Source: an uncultured Prevotella sp. (GTDB lineage Bacteria; Bacteroidota; Bacteroidia; Bacteroidales; Bacteroidaceae). From it: a stretch of 64,000 nt of DNA. Where the stretch lies: contig CAJODF010000002.1 in the NCBI GenBank assembly GCA_905233555.1, forward strand, positions 1 to 64,000, written 5' to 3'. Positions within the stretch are counted from its first letter, which is position 1, and the number at the start of each line of letters is the position of its first letter. Positions 49,105-57,421 of this stretch are shown here, one piece after another. Position numbers and translations under genes: made by a program. Under the pieces are notes generated by a model. That model was given only the letters and a program-made list of their open reading frames with translations. It was not told the DNA's origin and made no database searches.

Positions 49105-51160
49105 AAAAATTAACAACAAACGTTACGCTCGGTACGATACCAAAGAGCGAATACTGCACAGCGCGGGTGCGGGCACCGTTCTCGCTGTCCTCGAAATTGA
49201 TGAGGAACGGGTTGTAGCGGTTGTAGAGATTATAGATGCTGAATACCCACTCGTGTGTGGAACGGCGGTAAGGCTTGGTCCATACAGCGCTGATATCCAG
49301 ACGGTGATAGTCAGGCGCCCGATAGCCATTGCGCTCGGCATAGTAATAGACCCAGTTGTCCTCTATCTGATACTTCCCACTCGGTGCCGTGAAGGCCTGA
49401 CCGGTATTGAAGACCCATGCACCGTTGAAGGTCCAGCGATTATTCAACCTGTAGATAGCCACAATACTGATATCATGCCGCCGATCGTTATTGGCATCAT
49501 ACCATCTGCCACCGTTGACACCGGGAATACGGGTCTTCGACCAGGAAAGGGTATAGGCGAGCCACCCCGTCAGTTTACCAGTGTTCTTGCGGATGGCCAG
49601 TTCTGCGCCGTAGCCTTTCCCCTCGCCAGGTAGGATCAGACGCTCTATCTCGATCTCACTGCTGAAACTTTTACCGTCGCGATAGTCCAATACGTGATCT
49701 ACTTTCCGGTAATAGCCTTCAAGCGAGATATCATAGGCCTGGTCAGGGGTTGCGGCAAAGAGACCGAGACTGAACTGATCGGCAATCTCTGGCTTGACGA
49801 TATTGCTGCTCAGGGTGTAACGGTCGAAGGGTGTGGAGGTGTTCTGGTTGCGCAGGGCATGGATGTTTTGAGAGGTACGGGCGTAGGCGGCCTTTATTGA
49901 GAATGGGGAATTGAGAATGGAGAATTGATAGTTGAGGCTGGCACGGGGCTCGAGGGTAAAGTGGGTCTTCACAATCTGGTTCTTATCGTAGTTGTAGTAC
50001 CAGCCAATCTCACCATTCTCCTCAATATCGTAATAGAGGGAACCGCCAAGGGAGGAGAAGGTGACTGCCCGTAGTCCTGCTGAGGCCGTCAGACGGTCTG
50101 AGAACCGGAAGATACCATTCACCCAAACGGCGTTTTCCCAGGCCCGGCGCTGTTCTTTCTCATGGTTGCTGACAAATTGCCACTCTGCCGATTTGACATT
50201 CATCAGCGTAGAAAGGAAACCGGCATCCAACTGGTGTTTGTTGAGGTCTATATGGAAGTCCTGTCGAAGGCTTCCCTGTCGGATATGTCCGTCGAACCAT
50301 AGGTTCATACCCAAGAAGTCGATACCATTGTCGGTCTTGTAGCCACTATATAATAAGGTGGTCTGGGCATAGGAGTCGCCCCGGAAGTGGTGAAGCCATT
50401 TCAGACTGCTGGCCAGGTTGTTCCAACGGATGTCAATCATATCTTCTAGGGCTGTACGGTCATAGCCTGTAAAGAACGAGAGGAAGAGTTGGTCGCGTTG
50501 TCCGATGGTCCAGTCGAACTTCGCGTTGATATCATAGAAATAGAGCGTGTTGTTCCTGAAGTCATCCGTCAGTTTGAGGAAGGCATCCAGATAGGTACGA
50601 CGGGCAGTAACCAAGAAGGAGGCTTTGTCCTTGGCGATCGGACCTTCTATTGTCCCTTTCGCTGAGAGGAGTCCGATAGAGACTCCTCCATGCAGGTCTT
50701 GTTTGTTACCGGTACGTCCCGTCAGGTCGAGCACGGCTGATGAGGCACCACCATATTGGGCAGGCAACAGACCCTTATAGAGTGTAGCACTGCCGAGAGC
50801 ATCGTCGTTGAAAGCCGAAAACAGACCGGCCAGATGCCCCACGTTATAGACGGGTGCATGGTCGTAGAGAATGAGGTTTTGGGCCGCTGTACCTCCTCTA
50901 ACCTGAAAACTGCTGGAGGCATCGCTCTCCGACTTGACTCCGGGCAATAGTTGGAGTGCCCGCATCACATCATTCTCGCCGAAGAGAGAAGGGGCTGCCG
51001 TCAAGTCCTTCAGTTGCAAGGGCTCGGCGCCTGCCTGCACACTCTGGAGACGTTGCCGGGCGGAGGTGGAGGTCACAACGACCTCTTCTATCTGCTCGGT
51101 GCGGATAGTGTCAGGCGGCAGTGCCAGCATGGCGGAAAACAGTGCGCTCAGGATAAACAT
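49103..51160 (-). CDS. TonB-dependent outer membrane receptor
   Basis: The protein has 686 residues from the ATG at 51160. A longer frame starting at 51217 would run through the promoter palindrome and is rejected. A short signal-like N-terminus (FILSALFSAMLALP) and a TonB-box-like EEVVVTS precede the plug domain (LPGVKSESDASSSFQVRGG, about 70-90), then a barrel that ends in aromatic F (TFVVNF). The N-terminal carboxypeptidase-like domain found in SusC-type receptors is absent. Residues of about 410-422 (QFSILNSPFSIK) are encoded by a 14-nt repeat. With the DUF4249 lipoprotein it probably imports a nutrient or metal complex. Confidence 0.88.
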   Translation of the reverse strand: MFILSALFSAMLALPPDTIRTEQIEEVVVTSTSARQRLQSVQAGAEPLQLKDLTAAPSLFGENDVMRALQLLPGVKSESDASSSFQVRGGTAAQNLILYDHAPVYNVGHLAGLFSAFNDDALGSATLYKGLLPAQYGGASSAVLDLTGRTGNKQDLHGGVSIGLLSAKGTIEGPIAKDKASFLVTARRTYLDAFLKLTDDFRNNTLYFYDINAKFDWTIGQRDQLFLSFFTGYDRTALEDMIDIRWNNLASSLKWLHHFRGDSYAQTTLLYSGYKTDNGIDFLGMNLWFDGHIRQGSLRQDFHIDLNKHQLDAGFLSTLMNVKSAEWQFVSNHEKEQRRAWENAVWVNGIFRFSDRLTASAGLRAVTFSSLGGSLYYDIEENGEIGWYYNYDKNQIVKTHFTLEPRASLNYQFSILNSPFSIKAAYARTSQNIHALRNQNTSTPFDRYTLSSNIVKPEIADQFSLGLFAATPDQAYDISLEGYYRKVDHVLDYRDGKSFSSEIEIERLILPGEGKGYGAELAIRKNTGKLTGWLAYTLSWSKTRIPGVNGGRWYDANNDRRHDISIVAIYRLNNRWTFNGAWVFNTGQAFTAPSGKYQIEDNWVYYYAERNGYRAPDYHRLDISAVWTKPYRRSTHEWVFSIYNLYNRYNPFLINFEDSENGARTRAVQYSLFGIVPSVTFVVNF
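49896..49930 (-). repeat. 14-nt (2 x 7) repeat inside the TonB receptor gene
   Basis: ATTGAGAATGGGGA, ATTGAGAATGGAGA and a half unit ATTGATA follow one another. The repeat encodes a segment of the barrel, probably a loop. Confidence 0.8.
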
Positions 51161-51165
51161 GGGGA

Positions 51166-51213
51166 CAAAGGTACATTTTTTTTTGGAATATTCCAAAAAA
51201 AAATGTACCTTTG
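51166..51213. promoter_or_regulatory. Perfect 48-bp palindromic bidirectional promoter
   Basis: The left half, CAAAGGTACA, nine T, GGAAT (51166-51189), is mirrored without mismatch or spacer in 51190-51213. Each strand reads TTTG, 20 nt, TACCTTTG (plus: 51182-51185 and 51206-51213). It drives the TonB receptor leftward and the small lipoprotein rightward. Confidence 0.9.
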
Positions 51214-51240
51214 CCACGTAATTGCTTTAATACAAAGATT

Positions 51241-51711
51241 ATGAAGAAGATTTTAGTGGCCTTTGTGGCCTTTGCAGCACTCTGTGCCTGCAGTAGTGGG
51301 GAGAAGAAATATCTCGATTATCGTGGTTTGTCGATGGGTCTGCCCTTCAAGACGTTCTGCGACTCTCTGACTGCCCGTGGCTTTGCCATTGACTCAGCCA
51401 AGACGGATTCCGATTTTACCAATACCGTGATGGTGAAGGAAGGCGAACTCTACCATTTGGTACTGGCCCAGCAGCATGACACATTGACAATGTTGCAGGA
51501 GACTTACAACCTCTCTACCAACGACAGCACCCGCAATCTCTGGCAGGCGATTCGCGACCAGTTGGAGAAAGACTTAGGTAGTTGGCCCAACATGCCGCAT
51601 CGGGGAGATGACCACAAAGTGGCCAAGTTTGAGGCCGAAGGTGGCTTCATCACGGTTACGTTGAAGAATACTTATCGGCCGACACTCACCGTTCTGTACG
51701 AGACGAAATAA
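51241..51711 (+). CDS. Small lipoprotein of unknown function
   Basis: The protein has 156 residues from the ATG at 51241; an upstream in-frame TTG (51211) lies inside the -7 box. The signal peptide ends LCAC with lipobox Cys, followed by SSGEKKYLDYRG. The domain begins LDYRGLSMGLPFKTFCDSLTARGF and has a beta-rich end (KVAKFEAEGGFITVTLKNT), a pattern of Bacteroidetes lipoproteins that I cannot assign. It shares the palindromic promoter with the TonB receptor. It abuts the stop of cdsA, which is convergent. Confidence 0.75.
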   Translation: MKKILVAFVAFAALCACSSGEKKYLDYRGLSMGLPFKTFCDSLTARGFAIDSAKTDSDFTNTVMVKEGELYHLVLAQQHDTLTMLQETYNLSTNDSTRNLWQAIRDQLEKDLGSWPNMPHRGDDHKVAKFEAEGGFITVTLKNTYRPTLTVLYETK

Positions 51712-52560
51712 TTAGAATAAGGTGAGTGTATAGAGATACACTACGGCTGCGGGAATCGCTAGCAACGACGAGTCGAAGCGGTCGAGCATACCGCCATGAC
51801 CTGGCAGGATATTGCCGCTGTCCTTAATGCCGAGAGTACGCTTGAACAGACTCTCTACGAGGTCGCCCCATGTACCGAAGATGACGACGGTCAGTCCGAG
51901 TCCCGCCCATTCGTAGGCGTTGAGACTCAGGTCATTGACATCGTATTTATCCGTCAGATACCATATCAGTACGGCGATGGCTACCACAAGTAGTCCGCCG
52001 CCGATGCTGCCTTCCCAACTCTTTCCCGGCGAGATACGGGGGAAGAGTTTGTGCTTGCCTAACAACGAACCGCAGAGGTAGGCACCCGTATCGTTTATCC
52101 AGAGGAACACGAAAACAGAGAGTGGAATCAGATAGGTATATTTGATATCGTAGCCCGTCGAGCGGAACGCTAATACGTTAAGCAATGAGAAGGGGAGGGC
52201 AATGTAGAGTTGACTCATCATCGTATAGGCCCAGTCGCCGATGGGGTCGTCATGTATCAGGTAGAGTTCTGCGATGAGCAGATAAATGATCGATACGAGG
52301 TAGGGGATAAACACACTGGCGGGTGTCAGTCCACTGTTATAGCCAGCCATGGCAAGGAAGAAATACACGCCTGCCACTGTGCAGATCATCCGGTTAACGG
52401 TGATATGCTCCCGTTCATTGACCAGTCTGGTAAACTCCCAGATGGTTAGTCCTGTGACAAGGGCAAAGAGCAGAATCATAGCCTCTGCCCTCAAAAAACA
52501 GGTGACAATAGCGGCTACAAACAGCACACCGGTAATGGTTCTTACAATAAAATTCTTCAT
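51712..52560 (-). CDS. cdsA: Phosphatidate cytidylyltransferase (CDP-diglyceride synthase)
   Basis: The protein has 282 residues with about eight membrane segments. The C-terminal family signature GDLVESLFKRTLGIKDSGN...PGHGGMLDRFDS is intact with its Asp residues. It makes CDP-diacylglycerol, the precursor of all phospholipids. Its start overlaps ftsH by 4 nt (ATGA), so it is translated together with FtsH in a rsfS-ftsH-cdsA operon common in Bacteroidetes. Confidence 0.95.
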   Translation of the reverse strand: MKNFIVRTITGVLFVAAIVTCFLRAEAMILLFALVTGLTIWEFTRLVNEREHITVNRMICTVAGVYFFLAMAGYNSGLTPASVFIPYLVSIIYLLIAELYLIHDDPIGDWAYTMMSQLYIALPFSLLNVLAFRSTGYDIKYTYLIPLSVFVFLWINDTGAYLCGSLLGKHKLFPRISPGKSWEGSIGGGLLVVAIAVLIWYLTDKYDVNDLSLNAYEWAGLGLTVVIFGTWGDLVESLFKRTLGIKDSGNILPGHGGMLDRFDSSLLAIPAAVVYLYTLTLF

Positions 52561-54605
52561 ACTTCTTCCTCTTTTTCTTTAGCCTCTGCTTCTTTTGCTT
52601 CCGCTTCCAGTTCCTTGGCACGTTCTTCAGCCATGCGCTCTGCATCGGCACGCATCTGGGCCTCCAGTAGTTCCTCGGCACGACTGATCCAGGGACGTTT
52701 GCCGAAGATACGCTCCACATCCTCCGCAAAGATGACCTCTCGATCTATCAACAACTGTGCCAGTTGGGCGTGTCCCTCAGCATGTTCCTTCAGGATGCTC
52801 TTTGCACGCTCATATTGTTCGTTGATCATCCGCAGCACCTCATCATCCATGATTTTGGCAGTTGTTTCAGAATAAGGCTTCTGGAACTGGTATTCGGCAT
52901 TGTTGTAGTAACATACGTTTGGTAGTTTGTCACTCATGCCGGCAAAGGCAATCATGCCGTAAGCCTGTTTGGTGGTGCGCTCCAGATCGTTCATGGCACC
53001 TGTGGAGATACTACCGATAAAGAGCTCCTCGGCAGCACGGCCTCCAAGCAGCGAACACATCTCGTCGAGCATAGCCTCCTTGGTCTGCAGTACACGCTCC
53101 TCTGGCAGATACCAGGCAGCGCCGAGGGCCTGACCACGGGGCACGATAGACACCTTCACCAATGGATTCGCAAACTCCGTGAACCATGAGATAGTAGCGT
53201 GACCAGCCTCATGGATGGCGATGCTACGTTTCTCGGCCTGTGTCATCACCTTGGTTTTCTTCTCCAGTCCGCCGATAATACGGTCAACGGCATCGAGGAA
53301 GTCCTGCTTGCCCACCTTCTCGCTGTTATGACGGGCAGCAATCAAGGCGGCCTCGTTACAGACATTAGCGATGTCGGCACCGGAAAAACCTGGTGTCTGA
53401 CGGGCCAGGAAGTCGATATCTACGGTATCGTCAATCTTGATGGGTTTCAGATGCACCATGAAAACTTCCTTACGCTCATTGAGGTCGGGTAGATCGACAT
53501 GTATTTGACGGTCGAATCGTCCTGCACGGAGTAGGGCTGAGTCGAGCATATCGGCACGGTTGGTAGCGGCGAGGATGATCACACCGCTGTTGGTTCCGAA
53601 TCCGTCCATCTCCGTCAACAAGGCATTCAGTGTATTTTCTCTTTCGTCGTTACCGCCCATGGCGGGGTTCTTCGAACGGGCACGGCCTACGGCATCTATC
53701 TCATCGATGAAGATGATACAGGGCGACTTGGTCTTGGCCTGAGCAAAGAGGTCACGCACACGCGATGCACCCACACCCACGAACATCTCCACGAAATCGG
53801 AACCCGACATCGAGAAGAACGGTACACCTGCCTCACCGGCTACGGCCTTGGCTAATAGGGTTTTACCCGTTCCTGGAGGACCTACAAGCAGGGCGCCCTT
53901 GGGAATCTTACCACCCAATTCTGTATATTTCTGCGGATTCTTCAGGAAATCCACAATCTCTTGTATCTCCTGTTTGGCGCCAGCCTGTCCGGCCACATCC
54001 TTGAAGGTGATACCTAAGTCACCACCCTTTTCATACATCTTGGCCTTCGACTTGCCCACACTGAACACACCGCCACCGGCTCCCATGCCGCCACCGCCCA
54101 TCCGACGGATGAAGAGGAAGTACAGACCGATGATCAGGGCGAAGGGCAGGATGTTGTAGAGGATCATGTTGAACATCTCGCTTTCCCTGCGGTTTTCATA
54201 ACTGTAGTCACCTGTGAAGGTCTTAGCCTCCCGTGCGGCATTGACAAACTCCTCCACCTGGTCAGACGAACCTATCTCCACTTCCAAATATGGTTCGTTT
54301 CCAGTCTGCTGGGCGCTCTGGTGGAATACATCGCGGATATGCTCCGGCTTGACGTACATACGCAGGGTGTTCTGGTTTTTATTGACCACGATTTTAGAGG
54401 CGTAGCCCTTACCGACCATCGTCTTAAAGTTTGAATAGGTGGCCTTGCTGGCGATACTGCTGTTCTGCGGACCGCCGCTGGAGAACCAGAGCAGACCGAG
54501 GGCGAGGATGGCGATGGCATAGATCCAGTTCATATTGAACCGAGGCATATTCATCTTCGGCCCGTTATTGTTGTTGGGCATTTGATTCTTGTTCTTATTG
54601 TCCAT
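52557..54605 (-). CDS. ftsH: ATP-dependent zinc metalloprotease FtsH
   Basis: The protein has 682 residues. An Asn-rich cytoplasmic start precedes membrane segments at about 27-43 and 147-166 and a periplasmic domain between them. AAA+ motifs: Walker A GPPGTGKT (232-239), Walker B IIFIDEID and [21 protein letters not shown]. The zinc site HEAGH is at 465-469. A charged Glu/Ala/Lys C-terminal tail follows. It degrades unassembled membrane proteins and short-lived regulators. It lies 1 nt after rsfS and overlaps cdsA. Confidence 0.96.
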   Translation of the reverse strand: MDNKNKNQMPNNNNGPKMNMPRFNMNWIYAIAILALGLLWFSSGGPQNSSIASKATYSNFKTMVGKGYASKIVVNKNQNTLRMYVKPEHIRDVFHQSAQQTGNEPYLEVEIGSSDQVEEFVNAAREAKTFTGDYSYENRRESEMFNMILYNILPFALIIGLYFLFIRRMGGGGMGAGGGVFSVGKSKAKMYEKGGDLGITFKDVAGQAGAKQEIQEIVDFLKNPQKYTELGGKIPKGALLVGPPGTGKTLLAKAVAGEAGVPFFSMSGSDFVEMFVGVGASRVRDLFAQAKTKSPCIIFIDEIDAVGRARSKNPAMGGNDERENTLNALLTEMDGFGTNSGVIILAATNRADMLDSALLRAGRFDRQIHVDLPDLNERKEVFMVHLKPIKIDDTVDIDFLARQTPGFSGADIANVCNEAALIAARHNSEKVGKQDFLDAVDRIIGGLEKKTKVMTQAEKRSIAIHEAGHATISWFTEFANPLVKVSIVPRGQALGAAWYLPEERVLQTKEAMLDEMCSLLGGRAAEELFIGSISTGAMNDLERTTKQAYGMIAFAGMSDKLPNVCYYNNAEYQFQKPYSETTAKIMDDEVLRMINEQYERAKSILKEHAEGHAQLAQLLIDREVIFAEDVERIFGKRPWISRAEELLEAQMRADAERMAEERAKELEAEAKEAEAKEKEEEV

Positions 54606-54606
54606 A

Positions 54607-54966
54607 TCAGTCTAAGTCGGGGATAAATGTTAGTTTGGCATCTTCCCAGAGATGCTCTAGGTCGTAATACTCGCGAACGTCTGGCAGGAAGATGTGCACA
54701 AGCACGTCAGTATAGTCCATAGCCACCCACTGCGCATTTTCCAGTCCCACTACGTGAACTGGTTTTTCCTTTAGTTTGTTACGGGCAAAGTCGCCCACAG
54801 ACTCCGTAATGGCCTCTACCTGTGAGGGTGAGTTGCCTTGACATATAATGAAATATTTGCAGATGGTGCCGTCGATCTTCGTAAGGTCTGCAATCACAAT
54901 GTTGCTGCCTTTTTTCTCTTGGATACCTTCTGTGATGGTCTTAACAAGTGCTTTTGTTTGTTCCAT
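54607..54966 (-). CDS. rsfS: Ribosome silencing factor RsfS
   Basis: The protein has 119 residues from the ATG at 54966. A much longer frame upstream crosses the promoter and a heptamer array and is rejected. The domain IVIADLTKIDGTICKYFIIC (about 22-41) and VHVVGLENAQWVAMDYTDVLVHIFLPDVREYYDLEHLW match RsfS/DUF143. It binds uL14 and blocks subunit joining under starvation. It is the first gene of the rsfS-ftsH-cdsA operon. Confidence 0.94.
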   Translation of the reverse strand: MEQTKALVKTITEGIQEKKGSNIVIADLTKIDGTICKYFIICQGNSPSQVEAITESVGDFARNKLKEKPVHVVGLENAQWVAMDYTDVLVHIFLPDVREYYDLEHLWEDAKLTFIPDLD

Positions 54967-54993
54967 TAAAATATAAATAGGTGAAATCTTCTG

Positions 54994-55001
54994 CAAAGGT
55001 A
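54994..55001 (-). promoter_or_regulatory. Promoter -7 box of rsfS-ftsH-cdsA
   Basis: TACCTTTG on the minus strand. The -33 position is occupied by a GTGGAAA heptamer array. The leader is about 22 nt. Confidence 0.6.
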
Positions 55002-55011
55002 CAATAAAAAA

Positions 55012-55039
55012 GTGGAAAGTGGAAGGTGGAAAGTGGAAA
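55012..55039. repeat. Heptamer array GTGGAAA upstream of rsfS
   Basis: Four 7-nt units: GTGGAAA, GTGGAAG, GTGGAAA, GTGGAAA. Confidence 0.88.
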
Positions 55040-55082
55040 ATGTAGAAAAATTGCGCTTTTTTATATTTTTTCTCCGAAAAGT

Positions 55083-55113
55083 TTTGGTAGTTCAGGAAAA
55101 AGTAGTACCTTTG
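55083..55113 (+). promoter_or_regulatory. Promoter of the tRNA-Gln leader
   Basis: TTTG (55083-55086), 19 nt, TACCTTTG (55106-55113), a full consensus match. Confidence 0.8.
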
Positions 55114-55117
55114 CAGG

Positions 55118-55198
55118 CGCAAATTGAGATTTGCACCTGCGATGTCAGGCTGCACCTCAGCAAAAAGCACGCTTTTTGCATTCGGTTTGCACTGACAT
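55118..55198 (+). ncRNA. Structured tRNA leader element, copy 2 (novel candidate)
   Basis: The apical hairpin GCAAAT-TGAG-ATTTGC (55119-55134) differs in sequence from copy 1 but has the same shape (6-bp stem, 4-nt loop). The following domain is closed by ATGTCAG (55143-55149) with CTGACAT (55192-55198); both partners changed together relative to copy 1. The inner hairpin GCAAAAAGC/GCTTTTTGC is perfect. The closing stem ends at the base before tRNA-Gln, so RNase P cleavage would release the element exactly. Confidence 0.65.
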
Positions 55199-55269
55199 TG
55201 GGGTATGGTGTAATGGTAACACTACAGATTCTGGTCCTGTCATTCTTGGTTCGAGTCCGAGTACCCCAA
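55199..55269 (+). tRNA. tRNA-Gln (anticodon CTG)
   Basis: Acceptor TGGGGTA/TACCCCA, D arm GTGTAATGGTAACAC, anticodon stem ACAGA/CCTGT with loop TTCTGGT (anticodon CTG), T arm CTTGG-TTCGAGT-CCGAG, discriminator A. The last pair of the anticodon stem is an A-C mismatch. CCA is not encoded. Confidence 0.93.
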
Positions 55270-55283
55270 CTAAAAAAACAAGA

Positions 55284-55310
55284 AATCCCGCCAATCGGCG
55301 GGATTCTTTT
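55284..55310. terminator. Terminator between tRNA-Gln and the DUF349 gene
   Basis: A perfect 9-bp stem AATCCCGCC/GGCGGGATT, loop AATC, then CTTTTG. It is 2 nt from the stop of the convergent DUF349 gene and may serve both. Confidence 0.88.
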
Positions 55311-55311
55311 G

Positions 55312-57252
55312 TTATTTGTTCTCGGCGTCGATGGCTTTGATTTTTTCGCGAACCAAGTTCATCTCATCCTTTAACTTCTGCACCTTGCGGTTCATCTCGT
55401 CGATGAGGCTGTTGCCCTTCTTGCTGCTGGCATTGAGGAAACCAAGGTTGTTCTCGTAAGTTTGAACTTCCTGTTTGATGGCCTCGTACTGACGGAACAG
55501 ACGGGCACGCTCGTTGTCGAGGGCATTCTCTCCGCGCTCAGCCACTTGCTTCAGGTTCTGCTTGAAGTTGGTGAGACGCTTCTTGGCTACACTGATATTC
55601 AGTTCCTTATAGAGTTTATCGAGCACGGCATGATATTCCTCATATACCTTGTCTTTCTCCTTGAAGGGAACGTGACCAATGGCCTGATATTCCTCCACGA
55701 GTTGCTGAACTTTCTCCTGAATGTTCTCGCCAGCCTCTTCAGCAACGGCTTTCAGTTTCTCGATGACATCACGCTTCTTCTCAAGGTTGGTATGCTCTTC
55801 GCCACGCTGACCTGCCCCAGCGGCATTGCGGGCTTCGAAGAACTTATTGCAGGCACCAAGGAACTCTTCCCACAGTTGGTCGCCCAGTTTCTTGGGCACC
55901 ATACCGATGGTCTTCCACTCTTTCTGCAGAGCAATAAGTTTATCACTGGTTGATTTCCAGTCAGTGGAGTCTTGCAGGGCCTTGGCCTTCTCAATGAGGG
56001 CACGTTTCTTCTCGGCATTCTCCTTGAATGTATCCTTGAGTCCCTTGAAGTACTGGGCTTTGCGACCAAAGAAATCGTCGCAGGCAGCACGGAAGCGCTC
56101 GAAGATCTTGACATTCATCTTTTGTGGAGCGAAACCGATGGTCTTCCACTCAGTCTGAACATCGATAATCTCCTTGGTATGCTTCTCCCAGTCGCTACTG
56201 CTTTTGTTCTCCTCAGCGGCAATAGCCTCTACTTTCTCGCAGAGGGCAGTCTTACGGGCCAGATTATCCTCTTCCTTGGCACGGATGCCTTCGAAGTGTT
56301 GCTGGTGACGCTTGTTGATGACAGTGGAAGCAGCCTTGAAACGGTTCCAGATATCTTCGCGCAGATCCTTGCTGACAGGACCGATCTCACGATATTCTGC
56401 ATGGAGTTTCTGCAACTGGTGGAAAGCACTGATCACATCTGTCTCGTCGGCCAGACGCTCGGCAGCCTCACAGAGTTTGGTCTTCAATTCAAGGTTCTTC
56501 TTGAAGTCGTATTCGCGGGCTTCACTGTTCAGTTTCAGAAGGTCATAGAACTGCTCCACGTAGAGTTGGTAGTTACGCCAGAGTTCACTAGCCTTCTCTG
56601 CAGGCACATTCTTGATTTCTTTCCATTCTGCTTGCAAGGCTTTGAAATCTTGATAGGCTTTATTGGCCTCCTCAGGCGAGGTGATCATCGCCTTGATTTT
56701 CTCAATGATGGCAAGTTTCTTCTCTAAGTTCTCCTGCTTCTCAGCCTCTTGCTCCTTGAAGAGTTTTGCACGCTTCTCCTTGATGATGCCCATCTCGGCC
56801 TTGAAGACTTCTTCGTCTTCATCAGGGGTGATTTGGTAGGCATCTGGATCGCCGCCAGCGTCGAGGTAGGCCTTGAGGTTGGCTTCACGCTCGGCGAAGT
56901 GCAGTTTGTAGAAAACGGTCTTCAGATAGTCAATCTCTTCCTTCTGAAGAGGCTCATCGCCGTGGGCAATGTCCTTGATGCGGTCGATCACCTCCTTCTT
57001 GGTCTCATAGACCTTCTGAGGCTGCTCTTCCTCGGCTGGAGCCTGTGTTTCTTCAACTGGAGCCTCCGTTTCTTCAATTGGAGCCTCTACGCTTTCGGCT
57101 GGAGCTTCTACAACCTCAACTGGAGCCTCCATTTCTGTGGCTGCTGGGGTTTCTACTTCAGGAGCAGTTGCTTCCTGGATAACTTCTTCTTTTACCTCCT
57201 GTTCTTCGACTGGCGAAGCGTTTACGAGGATGTTGTCTTGAGAGTCCATCAT
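55312..57252 (-). CDS. DUF349 coiled-coil protein
   Basis: The protein has 646 residues, or 645 if the second ATG is used. Residues 1-80 are acidic and built from EAPVEE/EAPAES-type repeats. From about 85 onward there are at least five DUF349 units (WKEIKNVPAEKASELWRNYQ, YREIGPVSKDLREDIWNRFK, WKTIGFAPQKMNVKIFERFR, WKTIGMVPKKLGDQLWEEFL, YQAIGHVPFKEKDKVYEEYH). The family is helical and of unknown biochemical role. It is monocistronic, with a -7 box at 57300-57307. Confidence 0.9.
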   Translation of the reverse strand: MMDSQDNILVNASPVEEQEVKEEVIQEATAPEVETPAATEMEAPVEVVEAPAESVEAPIEETEAPVEETQAPAEEEQPQKVYETKKEVIDRIKDIAHGDEPLQKEEIDYLKTVFYKLHFAEREANLKAYLDAGGDPDAYQITPDEDEEVFKAEMGIIKEKRAKLFKEQEAEKQENLEKKLAIIEKIKAMITSPEEANKAYQDFKALQAEWKEIKNVPAEKASELWRNYQLYVEQFYDLLKLNSEAREYDFKKNLELKTKLCEAAERLADETDVISAFHQLQKLHAEYREIGPVSKDLREDIWNRFKAASTVINKRHQQHFEGIRAKEEDNLARKTALCEKVEAIAAEENKSSSDWEKHTKEIIDVQTEWKTIGFAPQKMNVKIFERFRAACDDFFGRKAQYFKGLKDTFKENAEKKRALIEKAKALQDSTDWKSTSDKLIALQKEWKTIGMVPKKLGDQLWEEFLGACNKFFEARNAAGAGQRGEEHTNLEKKRDVIEKLKAVAEEAGENIQEKVQQLVEEYQAIGHVPFKEKDKVYEEYHAVLDKLYKELNISVAKKRLTNFKQNLKQVAERGENALDNERARLFRQYEAIKQEVQTYENNLGFLNASSKKGNSLIDEMNRKVQKLKDEMNLVREKIKAIDAENK

Positions 57253-57299
57253 TTAACGATTAGTTACTGACTTGATTAAGTTCGAACACAATTTGGGCT

Positions 57300-57307
57300 C
57301 AAAGGTA
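57300..57307 (-). promoter_or_regulatory. Promoter -7 box of the DUF349 gene
   Basis: TACCTTTG on the minus strand. Heptamer repeats (GTGAAAA) take the -33 region. The leader is about 42 nt. Confidence 0.6.
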
Positions 57308-57314
57308 GTAAAAA

Positions 57315-57421
57315 GAAGTGAAAAGATAGAAGTGAAAAGTGAAAAGTTGTTTCCCCTTGTGTTTTTTTAACTTTTCACCCTTCACCTTTTTCCCTTTTTA
57401 CTTTTTCACTTTTTCACTTTT
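57315..57421. repeat. Inverted pair of GTGAAAA / TTTTCAC arrays between corA and the DUF349 gene
   Basis: AGAAGTGAAAAGAT, AGAAGTGAAAAG and GTGAAAAG (57315-57346) are followed, after about 22 nt, by TTTTCAC, TTCACC and two TTTTTCAC copies (to 57420). The halves can pair and may act as a terminator for corA, whose stop lies at the right-hand end. Confidence 0.75.

Noticed and set aside
51161..51217. Upstream extension of the TonB receptor (start at 51217)
   Set aside because: It reads through the 48-bp promoter palindrome and would precede the transcript start.
54967..55170. Long N-terminal extension of RsfS
   Set aside because: It covers the -7 box and the GTGGAAA array, and the residues do not match RsfS.
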